A DNA stretch of 17,614 bases from CBDTTM01 sp965363355. Lineage in GTDB: Bacteria; Bacillota; Negativicutes; Selenomonadales; Selenomonadaceae. Below the pieces are notes generated by a model. That model was not told where the DNA came from, did not search any database, and was given only the letters and a program-made list of their open reading frames with translations. The first letter of the stretch is position 1. Each line of letters starts with the position of its first letter. The position numbers were made by a program, and so were the translations under genes. The stretch spans positions 1 to 17,614 of the forward strand of contig CBDTTM010000034.1 of the NCBI GenBank assembly GCA_965363355.1, written 5' to 3'. Positions 1-6,564 of this stretch are shown here, in pieces.

Positions 1-213
1 AGTGGACGTTCCTATATAAACCCCAAAATCATTACAGATCTTATCGCAACGAAGACGGCTTAATCCGATTCGGATATTGGTGGTTTTTGCGAACATTTCT
101 TGACACTATCCGCCGCCTCGCGCTGGTCCTGTCACCACTTCGATCTTCAATACATACACTTGCCGAAGACTTTCTCTCCACTGTAACCATCGTCCCGCCT
201 CCCTTCTGCATGC

Positions 214-245
214 AAAAAATCCGTGATCATCAGACCACGGATTTT
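214..245 (-). terminator. intrinsic terminator (minus strand)
   Basis: A perfect 10-bp inverted repeat (216-225 with 236-245, loop of 10) has the arm AAAATCCGTG. Read on the minus strand the stem is followed by a run of six T. It is the first terminator below the 456-2831 gene and probably ends that transcript, about 210 bases after the stop codon. Confidence 0.7.
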
Positions 246-249
246 CTGC

Positions 250-314
250 GGAATGACAACCTATATTCTGACCCGCGCGGGAGAATACCGATAAAAAGGT
301 TGTGCCGTCATTCC
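250..314. repeat. nested inverted repeat / structured element
   Basis: Outer arms GGAATGACAACCT (250-262) and AGGTT plus GTCATTCC (297-301, 307-314) are complementary except for a 5-base bulge (302-306). Inside them TATTCT (264-269) pairs with AGAATA (282-287) around a GC-rich centre, CCGCGCGG. The whole 65-base block can fold into one long hairpin. There is no T run, so it is not an ordinary terminator. It could be a miniature mobile element or a structured RNA; function unknown. Confidence 0.4.
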
Positions 315-455
315 GTAACAGCTATTTAGTTGCTTGCCTTTAGTTTAGAACGTTTGTACTGTCAAGTCAAGGGGATTTGCCCGGTGTACAGGATAAAATT
401 TGTCTCACGCAGCCGGCCGGATCTTTTTTTATGCCGCTTCCCCTTATGCTTGAAT

Positions 456-2831
456 TTAACAGCTGCTGCCGTGAACCTCTTTATTATTTATTTCCGCTTG
501 AAAAACAACCATCATTATATGATACACATCTATAACGTTTCCGTTATATTCATGCTTTGTTTTGCATATAAATCTGGGTTTATCCTCTATTTTTATTTTT
601 TTTAGATCAATATCTTCCACTACACTTTTCATGTCACATGTATTATTTTTTTTAAGCTCCTTCATATAGTTTTTATATTTTCCCCAAAATTCATTTGCCT
701 CATTTCCATGATAATATATCAACATTGCCATGAGAGAATATTCCGCATCGTTATAATTTCTAAGTTTAGCAATATGTTTTTTTATATACTCACTATCAAG
801 AGCCCTTAAGCGTATTCCTTCGATTAACATAACCCCTTGGCGCTGATGAGATATAATCAAATCCCGGCTGCCAATTCCCGTCTCACGATGCTGGCCGCTT
901 CCACCACCTTGGGACTGGTCACGCATATGATACCCAATCTTCCATGGTACATGCATATTAAAAAATTCCATGACTGTTTTATTGTACATATCTTCAATCA
1001 ATGGAGTATCTGCACATCTGAATATATTTGAAGTGTATTCCTGCAGGTTATTGAGCACAGGGCACAATAATTTTAAAATATGCGCTACAGTCTGTCCCGA
1101 CATATTGTAAGTCATAAAATCTTCATAAGCAGCAGGCTCTACGGTATTATTTAAAAACACATTAGAAAGATCTTCTCTGCATAGGTCGGGAATTTCCTTT
1201 AATACGGCTCTTATTGTTTCTATATTAAATCCACCTGACATTTGAGCCTTTGGCTGCCCCGACTGCGGCGGATTCGACATTTTCTTTTTAACATCGGCCT
1301 CCATCTGATTTAACTCAGATGTTTCACCATATCGTTTTTTCAAAGCCTCCAGAAGTTTACTAGCTAATGAAGAACTTTTTTCTCTTATCAACACAGGAAT
1401 AATAAAGCGCGCACAACTGATATCAGTCCGATCAGCTTCTGCCATCTTCTGATAAAGTTTCCAAAACTCCTCTGATAAGTTTAGTTCTTGACATAAACAG
1501 AGCCAGGAAGAATATAAGTGTATTCTAATCTTAATGTCTTCTTTATAAATCTTCTCAAATTTCTCAAAAACAGAGTAAAAAGTCTTAAGTTCTTCAGCAT
1601 ATTCATCAGTATCTTGCTTTAATTTGCCTATTAACTTAACAAGCGCCAGCGGATAATTAACAGCCTTTGACCATTTTTCTTGTTCATAAAATGCAGAAAA
1701 TATGTCAACTGCTTTACGCAGATCCTCGATATTATTTTGTTCTAAATAGATTATTCCTTTATAAAACGTATCTTCACCAGCAAGAATTTCTCCTGTCTTA
1801 TTTTCTAAAACAAGCAATTTATTTTTAGCAAATTTCAACCAAGGCGTATAATCATCTTGAAAAAATTTCCCTTTTTTATCAATTTCCTCTTCAAAAGACT
1901 TTAGCGATTTAGAAAGGACTTTCAGTAGTGTGAAAAAAACAACATCATCATCTGTTGATTTCAAGGATTCTTTCTTGTTGCGAATTTCAAAAACAATTTC
2001 ACATGCTCTTTCAATCATGTTTTGCATCGTTGTAATAAAACAAATATCTTTAAAGAAATCATCCTCACGGATTGTACTTAAAATTTTTATAGATACTTCT
2101 TTTATTCTTTCATTTTCAATATACGTAAACCAAAAAACAAGATCTGTTTTATATGCCTCTGATTTGATCTCTAGCTTTTTAATAAACTTATCTTGCGATT
2201 CTTCCGAAATCACCGAAAGGAATTTCATGTAAGCTTCAATGATTTCATGCATTCCAAGCAGCCGGATATTTTCTCCAGATAATATCCGCAGCGATCCCTG
2301 AAACTCAAAGAGCTGCGCGATCCATATCGATTCATATTTTTTCCGGCTTGTACTATTAACAGCATCTTTTAGGTCTCGAAGCCATATAATCGCCAGGTAA
2401 AAATAAATAGATGCAAGTTTCCCTTCCTTAAGCAAATGCGATCCATTATCATCAACAGGAAATTTGCATTTTATATTTTTTAAAAAGCAAAAAAAGTTTC
2501 TTCTCTTATCTAAATTAGATGCCAAGACCGGCCGCCAAAGTTGATGATCAAACATTTCCCAAGAAACCGTTGACAAAAGAAGATCTTTCTCCACTGCACG
2601 CTGACTCCATATTTCAAAACCTTCATACACCAACGCATAAATTTTTTGGGCTTGTTCAGATTCAGATGTACTTCCAGAATGACGATCAGCTAAACTTAAT
2701 AAAAGCTGTAAATAGCCAGTATATTGAATATCTGCTTCCATCTTGAGCAGTTCAACTATACGAGACATAATCTCAATATCTTTCTCATATGATATGTCCT
2801 CAGCATAGCTCTCAATAAGTTTAGACAACAA
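456..2831 (-). CDS. large helical protein of unknown function with nuclease-like C-terminal segment
   Basis: The frame encodes 791 residues, mostly alpha-helical and charged, with no signal peptide, membrane segment or Walker motif that I can see. A flexible linker rich in N, P, Q, S and G lies near residues 518-535. Residues about 605-725 differ from the rest: D638 in a Gly-rich stretch, E650, then R-D657-L-I-I, a hydrophobic strand ending in I-E671-G, then H686-x3-L690 and N692-Y-N. This spacing resembles a PD-(D/E)xK-like domain seen at the C-terminus of large defence-associated proteins; that assignment is inference. The only start at the 5' end is a TTG directly after the TGA of the upstream frame, with no Shine-Dalgarno sequence, and both lie in the same frame. 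It is therefore probably the 3' portion of one gene interrupted by a nonsense codon. An internal start at M22 is possible. Confidence 0.7.
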   Translation of the reverse strand: MLSKLIESYAEDISYEKDIEIMSRIVELLKMEADIQYTGYLQLLLSLADRHSGSTSESEQAQKIYALVYEGFEIWSQRAVEKDLLLSTVSWEMFDHQLWRPVLASNLDKRRNFFCFLKNIKCKFPVDDNGSHLLKEGKLASIYFYLAIIWLRDLKDAVNSTSRKKYESIWIAQLFEFQGSLRILSGENIRLLGMHEIIEAYMKFLSVISEESQDKFIKKLEIKSEAYKTDLVFWFTYIENERIKEVSIKILSTIREDDFFKDICFITTMQNMIERACEIVFEIRNKKESLKSTDDDVVFFTLLKVLSKSLKSFEEEIDKKGKFFQDDYTPWLKFAKNKLLVLENKTGEILAGEDTFYKGIIYLEQNNIEDLRKAVDIFSAFYEQEKWSKAVNYPLALVKLIGKLKQDTDEYAEELKTFYSVFEKFEKIYKEDIKIRIHLYSSWLCLCQELNLSEEFWKLYQKMAEADRTDISCARFIIPVLIREKSSSLASKLLEALKKRYGETSELNQMEADVKKKMSNPPQSGQPKAQMSGGFNIETIRAVLKEIPDLCREDLSNVFLNNTVEPAAYEDFMTYNMSGQTVAHILKLLCPVLNNLQEYTSNIFRCADTPLIEDMYNKTVMEFFNMHVPWKIGYHMRDQSQGGGSGQHRETGIGSRDLIISHQRQGVMLIEGIRLRALDSEYIKKHIAKLRNYNDAEYSLMAMLIYYHGNEANEFWGKYKNYMKELKKNNTCDMKSVVEDIDLKKIKIEDKPRFICKTKHEYNGNVIDVYHIMMVVFQAEINNKEVHGSSC

Positions 2832-4211
2832 TCATGCAGACAATCTTTGGCGCAAAGTAGCTCCTACGAAAGGCCTTCTATATTTTTCCGCTTCGCAGCA
2901 AAGGAAAAGTGCCCAATCGATCAGGTTTTGGACCCAAGCTTTTTGATCTGCGGAATCTATCGAAAAGTACATTCCATTAAATAACTGGTTCCAAATATGT
3001 TTTCCAAATTTATCTAATTGAATTTCAAGAACATCCTCCTGTCTCAATTCTAAAAAAAGTCGCTCGCTTAACGTCCTACATGTTTCATAAAAAAGTGTTG
3101 CATCATCAAGGCAGTCCAGCATACATAAATCATTACCTCTTCCTACATAAAAATAAAAAATCTTATGCATAGGCTGACGCAAAATCCTGCAAAAGCGCGC
3201 TCTTAAATCCCTTGAAACACGATCATAATTCTGCGAACAAAATGCAAAGAAGCGTACACTCCTACTATTAACCTCTGATAAGGCACATAACATTTCATAA
3301 TGCTGTCTCGTCAGGATATTATAGCGGCTTCGCTGGCTGACGGGTATATCAATATCATACGATTTTTCCAGATTCCGAGTCTCAAGTTTCCAAAGTTTTT
3401 CTAGCACATGGCTGATGTCTGTCCATTCAAATGGACTTTCTTCGGCCTCCAAATAATCCAGTCCCAATGTATAAATTTCTTTTATTTCATCTTTTAGAAA
3501 TTTTTCTGGACAGTAACATGACGGTATCCCCTTACAAAATTCAAACCATCTTTTATATACTGTCTTTGCCTCTTCCCCGCTCTCCTTCAGCCACTGGATC
3601 AGTTTATAAGATAATACCCGGTCACCAAATTCCCGCCAAATATTCCCCTGTCCTCTAATATAAACGCAGCCATTCTCTTCAAGTAAAATTTCTCTATCAT
3701 AAAACCATTGCAAGTTCTTTTTGCTATGTTCTAAGACAGCCCCAAATGCAAGACTTCCGATGTCAATTTTATGAAATATCCCATCAGAATAAGGAACGTC
3801 TTTTAGCGATTTAATAAAATCCACCATTTGTGCGTCTTTGGATTGGCTCGATGTATCAAACTTCCCCATCGTATACCTATTACCTACAAACTGCCATTCT
3901 TCTCGCCAACGGATCAGCCAGCCAGTTTTAAAAAGATCGTCAAATACAAATAACAAAGATGGCTTTGCTTTATGATAAAGATCATACCGTTTTTGCAAAT
4001 ATTCTATTTCATATACAGTCTCCGAAGGAATTGCAAGCTCTAGCAATTCAGCTAATATAAATAATATAGATGGCTCTGAAAATAATAGCTCCTGATATAA
4101 GCTATTCTCTCGATACTCTCGTGATGGACTAAATGGTTTATATATTTTTTTCATTTCATCCACGAACAAATCTTTGGGATGAGTTGGCGGCTTGATATTA
4201 TGTCTCAACAT
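2832..4211 (-). CDS. unknown protein, N-terminal part of a TGA-split large gene
   Basis: The frame encodes 459 residues from an ATG preceded by GGAG at 8 bases spacing, a good ribosome binding site. The protein is rich in aromatic and charged residues and predicted helical (for example W-R-E-E-W near residue 102 and a Cys/Trp-rich C-terminal region), without membrane segments, signal peptide or nucleotide-binding motifs. I do not recognise a family. It ends in TGA at 2832-2834 and the same frame stays open for another 791 codons. Restoring CGA (Arg) by one T-to-C change, at a former CpG, would give a continuous product of about 1,251 residues. Context (Abi_2 gene, amidase remnants, AT-rich composition) suggests an accessory, possibly antiphage, gene. 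A promoter with an extended -10 lies about 200 bases upstream. Confidence 0.7.
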   Translation of the reverse strand: MLRHNIKPPTHPKDLFVDEMKKIYKPFSPSREYRENSLYQELLFSEPSILFILAELLELAIPSETVYEIEYLQKRYDLYHKAKPSLLFVFDDLFKTGWLIRWREEWQFVGNRYTMGKFDTSSQSKDAQMVDFIKSLKDVPYSDGIFHKIDIGSLAFGAVLEHSKKNLQWFYDREILLEENGCVYIRGQGNIWREFGDRVLSYKLIQWLKESGEEAKTVYKRWFEFCKGIPSCYCPEKFLKDEIKEIYTLGLDYLEAEESPFEWTDISHVLEKLWKLETRNLEKSYDIDIPVSQRSRYNILTRQHYEMLCALSEVNSRSVRFFAFCSQNYDRVSRDLRARFCRILRQPMHKIFYFYVGRGNDLCMLDCLDDATLFYETCRTLSERLFLELRQEDVLEIQLDKFGKHIWNQLFNGMYFSIDSADQKAWVQNLIDWALFLCCEAEKYRRPFVGATLRQRLSA

Positions 4212-4226
4212 CCATACATCTCCAAT

Positions 4227-4387
4227 TCAGTTAGACTTCGATATGTTGCATTTTTCAACAAGACAGCCAAGTTCCTCTAAAGAAGGTTTTGACACATACC
4301 CCTCTGCGGTATCAATCTGGTCTGCTTCCTGCATGCTTGCAGTAAACGCGGCAAAACCTCTGAATACAATACCTCTTCACGTTCCAT
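4227..4387 (-). pseudogene. small frameshifted gene remnant upstream of the large gene
   Basis: Two overlapping minus-strand frames together read as one small acidic protein. The first starts at ATG 4385-4387 (M-E-R-E-E-V-L-Y...) and runs through L-P-R-L-L-Q-A. The second continues from ATG 4332-4334 (M-Q-E-A-D-Q-I-D...) to a TGA at 4227-4229, ending 15 bases before the start of the 459-residue gene. One missing A at GCATGCAG (GCA-ATG-CAG) would join them into a 53-residue product. The span of 161 bases is one short of a whole number of codons. The second frame alone (35 residues, 4227-4334) could also be a small gene, but it lacks a ribosome binding site. Function unknown. Confidence 0.4.
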
Positions 4388-4415
4388 ATACTGAAAAATC
4401 TGTAAATCATATATT

Positions 4416-4421
4416 AGTATA
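4416..4421 (-). promoter_or_regulatory. extended -10 promoter for the minus-strand accessory genes
   Basis: On the minus strand TGT-TATACT forms an extended -10 (TGn plus hexamer at 4416-4421). The -35 at 17 bases spacing (TTTATA) is weak. Transcription would start near 4409 and give a leader of about 200 bases that contains the frameshifted small gene before the 459-residue frame. Confidence 0.4.
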
Positions 4422-4607
4422 ACATACTTGTTTTCTCATATAAACTAATATGCGGCTTTCTTTGGCAAAACAAAAAAGCTCCAGCAAAAACCAAAGCCGC
4501 CGGGCAGACCCCAAGCTTGTCGACCCAGCTGACAGACATGTCCTGCAAATACTTTTTGAGATTGCCGAAGCTTTTTGTCGTTTCATTCCCATTTGTCAAC
4601 CCTGCCG

Positions 4608-4734
4608 CATAATCCGTCACCCCGCAGGCAACGGCCTGGGCGAACGTCTCCGGATAATTGTCGATGATCGCTATATAGACCAGCACGGCTGACATAAAGG
4701 TCGCCCGCAACACCGCAAGATCTGGCCACGCCTT
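4608..4734. repeat. direct repeat copy 1 (amidase 3' end)
   Basis: These 127 bases align with 5971-6124 in the same orientation at about 80 percent identity by hand count, apart from one 27-base gap. With its partner it brackets the Abi_2 gene. Confidence 0.7.
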
Positions 4735-4795
4735 AAGGCCCCGATTCAAAAATTTCACTATATGACCTTGCAGCCTTTCTCGCCATCAAATGGCA

Positions 4796-4824
4796 TTGAC
4801 GCCGGCAATATGCTATAGTAATAC
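4796..4824 (+). promoter_or_regulatory. promoter of the Abi_2 gene
   Basis: TTGACG (4796-4801) and TAATAC (4819-4824) are separated by exactly 17 bases, close to the sigma-A consensus. Transcription would begin near 4831, giving a leader of only about 30 bases before the ATG. Confidence 0.7.
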
Positions 4825-4836
4825 TGTATGTAAATA

Positions 4837-4852
4837 ACGAACGAAAGTTCGT
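4837..4852 (+). promoter_or_regulatory. GAAA-tetraloop hairpin in the Abi_2 leader
   Basis: ACGAAC and GTTCGT form a perfect 6-bp stem closed by a GNRA loop (GAAA). It starts a few bases after the predicted transcription start and ends 10 bases before the ATG. No Shine-Dalgarno sequence lies between it and the start codon. It may stabilise the 5' end, control translation or serve as a substrate or ligand of the HEPN protein itself; that is inference. Confidence 0.5.
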
Positions 4853-4862
4853 GATACAAACC

Positions 4863-5792
4863 ATGTCAAAACCCAAACTGACCATTGATGGCCAGATCGA
4901 GCACATGAAAAGCAAGGGCATCCGCTTTCATATCGTCGACGAAGCTGCCGCCAAGGACTTTCTGCTGAACAACAACTATTACTTTAAAATAAAATCCTAC
5001 ACCCAAAATTACGATAAATACACGGCCACCGACAAAAATGGCCAGTACATCAACCTTGAATTCGCCTATCTTCAGGAACTGTCAAAAATGGATATGTACC
5101 TGCGGCGGCTGCTGTTCGATATCGTCATTGACATCGAACATTTTGCCAAAGTCCAGCTGCTGGCAGATTTGGCGGAAAACACCTATGAAAACGGCTATGC
5201 TATCATCACGGCCTTTTTCAGCAAATATCCCCATATCCAACCGGAAATTGCCAAACACTCCACATTATCTTACTCCCATGACCTCATCGAAAAATATAAA
5301 GAGGACTTTGCCGCCTGGAACATCGTCGAAGTGCTGACCTTCAACAACTTCATCCTGCTCTATCAATTGTATTACCAGATGTATCCTGCAAAAAAGAACC
5401 TGTCAAACTTCCGCTGGTCGGCAAAATCCCTGCGCAATGCCATCGCCCACAACAATTGTTTATTGAACAAATTAAATCCCGCGCAGGCTGCGCCGATCAA
5501 GAAAAACAAGCAGTTAAATGCTGTTTTGAGCAAGCTCCCTATGATGTCGGACAATATGCGGCAAAAGAAAATGGCCCTGCCTTTCCTCAATGATTTTTTT
5601 GCCGCGCTTTACTCGTTCAACACCCTGGTAACGAGCGAAGACATCAAACAGTACCGCATGGAAACCTTAGCCGATCTTCTGCATAACCGCTTCCAGCGTC
5701 ACGCCGACTATTTTAAAACCAACCAGCACATCGCCTCCACTTTGGAATTTCTGCAAAAAATCATTGACTACTACCATAAAAACAGGATATAA
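4863..5792 (+). CDS. Abi_2/AbiF-family HEPN abortive-infection protein
   Basis: The product (309 residues from ATG 4863) has the Abi_2 signature: an N-terminal K-L-T-I-D-G-Q-I motif with a following G-I-R-F, then N-N-N-Y-Y-F-K-I-K-S-Y, and a central R-N-A-I-A-H-N (R191 to H196). The latter is the R-x4-H catalytic motif of HEPN ribonucleases. Family members (AbiD, AbiF) block phage growth, apparently by RNA cleavage that halts the infected cell; the target is not known from sequence. No membrane or secretion signal is present. A GTG 12 bases upstream (4851) is also in frame but falls inside the leader hairpin, and the conserved N-terminus fits the ATG. The gene has its own promoter and terminator, points opposite to its neighbours and is flanked by amidase remnants, consistent with a mobile defence cassette. 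Full length, no lesion. Confidence 0.88.
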   Translation: MSKPKLTIDGQIEHMKSKGIRFHIVDEAAAKDFLLNNNYYFKIKSYTQNYDKYTATDKNGQYINLEFAYLQELSKMDMYLRRLLFDIVIDIEHFAKVQLLADLAENTYENGYAIITAFFSKYPHIQPEIAKHSTLSYSHDLIEKYKEDFAAWNIVEVLTFNNFILLYQLYYQMYPAKKNLSNFRWSAKSLRNAIAHNNCLLNKLNPAQAAPIKKNKQLNAVLSKLPMMSDNMRQKKMALPFLNDFFAALYSFNTLVTSEDIKQYRMETLADLLHNRFQRHADYFKTNQHIASTLEFLQKIIDYYHKNRI

Positions 5793-5828
5793 TTACTTTG
5801 AAAATCAAAAGCGATTATGCGCTTTCAG

Positions 5829-5854
5829 AGGGAACGGTGCCTGCACCGTTCCCT
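5829..5854 (+). terminator. terminator of the Abi_2 gene
   Basis: A perfect 12-bp inverted repeat (AGGGAACGGTGC at 5829-5840, complement at 5843-5854) is followed by TATTTTG on the plus strand, 37 bases after the stop codon. Confidence 0.75.
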
Positions 5855-5866
5855 TATTTTGTATGC

Positions 5867-5901
5867 AAAAGGACCATTCTGCGATGAGAATGGTCCTTTT
5901 T
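5867..5901. terminator. bidirectional intrinsic terminator
   Basis: A 14-bp perfect stem (AAAAGGACCATTCT, 5867-5880, with 5887-5900) around loop GCGATG carries A and T tracts on the two sides, so it can stop transcription from both directions: the Abi_2 gene on the plus strand and the amidase remnant on the minus strand. Confidence 0.8.
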
Positions 5902-5953
5902 GCTGCCTATCTGTCAGCTAGGCGTCAAAATGCCTGACTACCGGCTTTCTTCG

Positions 5954-6413
5954 TCAGTTTTTTTGTTCCTCATAATCCGTCAACCCGCAGGCGACGGCCC
6001 GGGCGAACTCCTCCGGGTAATTGGCGAGCAGCCCGGCATCCGCCATATTGTCGATAAACGCCGTCTCCACCAGCAAAGCCGGCATAGTTGTCGCCCACAG
6101 CACCGCAAGATCCGGCCGCTCCTTGCCCCCGGTCCGGAAACGCCGCATCGGTCGCCTGGATCCCTGCCGTCACCCGCTGCTGGATGCACCTGGCCAGCCG
6201 GCCCGCCGCCGAATCCGCCCCATAGCAGAGCGTCTCCGCCCCGCGCGCCGTGTTCCCCTCTGCATTGCAGTGGATGGCGACGAACAGATCCGCGCCCCAG
6301 TAGTTGGCCGCATCCACCACACACGGGCCATCGCCCTCGCCGATCAGATTGTCGCTCTGCAAAAGCCTCGTCTCGCAGTCGGCTGCCGCCAGATAGCGCG
6401 CCGTTACCCGCAG
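5954..6413 (-). pseudogene. truncated, frameshifted N-acetylmuramoyl-L-alanine amidase (Amidase_3), copy 2
   Basis: Reading leftwards, a frame from about 6413 encodes Y-L-A-A-A-D-C-E-T-R-L-L-Q, then A-D-L-F-V-A-I-H-C-N-A-E-G (a zinc-binding His at about 6269) and A-G-R-L-A. Near 6120-6147 the match moves to another frame: R-P-D-L-A-V-L, then L-L-V-E-T-A-F-I-D-N (catalytic Glu near 6067) and F-A-R-A-V-A-C-G-L-T-D-Y. About 14 extra bases around GATGCGGCGTTTCC appear to cause the shift. The N-terminal part, with the first zinc His and Glu, is missing, and the remnant begins just past the tRNA-Ser terminator. Such enzymes cut the stem peptide from cell-wall muramic acid in sporulation (CwlD) or phage lysis. 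Its GC content is visibly higher than that of both flanks. Not functional. Confidence 0.8.
5971..6124. repeat. direct repeat copy 2 (amidase 3' end)
   Basis: Partner of 4608-4734, same orientation, 1.36 kb apart. It retains the 27 bases lost from copy 1. That segment lies between two copies of ATTG, as expected for a slippage or microhomology deletion. Confidence 0.7.
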
Positions 6414-6431
6414 CAAGCAAAAAAGCAACGC

Positions 6432-6464
6432 AAAAAAGGCCCCGCGCAAGCCACGCGAAGCCTT
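6432..6464 (-). terminator. terminator of tRNA-Ser
   Basis: On the minus strand AAGGC, two wobble pairs and CGCG form an 11-bp stem with a 7-base loop, followed by six T. It begins 12 bases after the tRNA CCA end. Confidence 0.75.
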
Positions 6465-6475
6465 AAGATTACTAC

Positions 6476-6563
6476 TGGCAGAGAGGGTGGGATTCGAACC
6501 CACGGTACCTTGCGGTACACTTGATTTCGAGTCAAGCACCTTCGACCACTCGGACACCTCTCC
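6476..6563 (-). tRNA. tRNA-Ser (anticodon CGA)
   Basis: The minus strand folds into a class II tRNA of 88 bases. The acceptor stem GGAGAGG pairs with CCTCTCT, the anticodon stem is CTTGA/TCAAG with loop CTCGAAA (anticodon CGA, reading UCG), the long variable arm has the hairpin GTACCGCAAGGTAC, and the T-arm is GTGGGTTCGAATCCCAC. The 3' GCCA is encoded (CCA at 6476-6478). It has its own promoter and terminator, so it is a single-gene unit. Confidence 0.97.
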
Positions 6564-6564
6564 A

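Larger units (their letters stand above)
1..455. other. left-edge region without a recognisable gene
   Basis: One plus-strand frame is open from the window edge (base 3) to a stop at 329, but I recognise no family in it. A strong minus-strand terminator and a nested inverted repeat lie inside it, so it is probably not coding, or is at best the tail of a decayed gene. The stretch 330-455 between the inverted repeat and the 3' end of the large minus-strand gene holds no convincing gene. It could be a scar of a mobile element, but no transposase or clear terminal repeats are visible. Confidence 0.4.
4414..4758 (-). pseudogene. decayed Amidase_3 3' fragment (copy 1) with an unrelated tail
   Basis: The first 45 codons match the C-terminal end of N-acetylmuramoyl-L-alanine amidases of the Amidase_3/CwlD type (P-D-L-A-V-L-R-A-T, then I-I-D-N, then F-A-Q-A-V-A-C-G-V-T-D-Y). 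The gene's N-terminal two thirds, with the zinc-binding residues, are absent. The catalytic Glu of the usual LVETAFI motif is replaced (V-Y-I-A-I). Nine residues present in copy 2 are missing, from a clean 27-base deletion. After the amidase end the frame continues for about 65 codons into a tail with one hydrophobic segment (A-A-L-V-F-A-G-A-F-L-F) followed by basic residues, which I cannot assign. It cannot be an active amidase. The stop overlaps the promoter of the next minus-strand genes. Confidence 0.65.

Noticed and set aside
1..250. Insertion-sequence end or transposase fragment at the left edge
   Set aside because: Some strings reminded me of IS-adjacent sequence, but I found no transposase motif, terminal repeat pair or target duplication.
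330..1031. Plus-strand open frames opposite the 3' end of the large minus-strand gene (330-605 and 837-1031)
   Set aside because: They are antisense to a long minus-strand frame and have no ribosome binding site or recognisable motifs.
1..6475. attL/attR pair made from the tRNA-Ser 3' end
   Set aside because: No second copy of the T-arm and acceptor sequence was seen in the window, and the break lies beyond the tRNA terminator.
5900..6524. Several long frames on both strands over the GC-rich amidase remnant and tRNA
   Set aside because: They are by-products of high GC content. The amidase similarity explains the minus-strand signal, and one frame runs through the tRNA.
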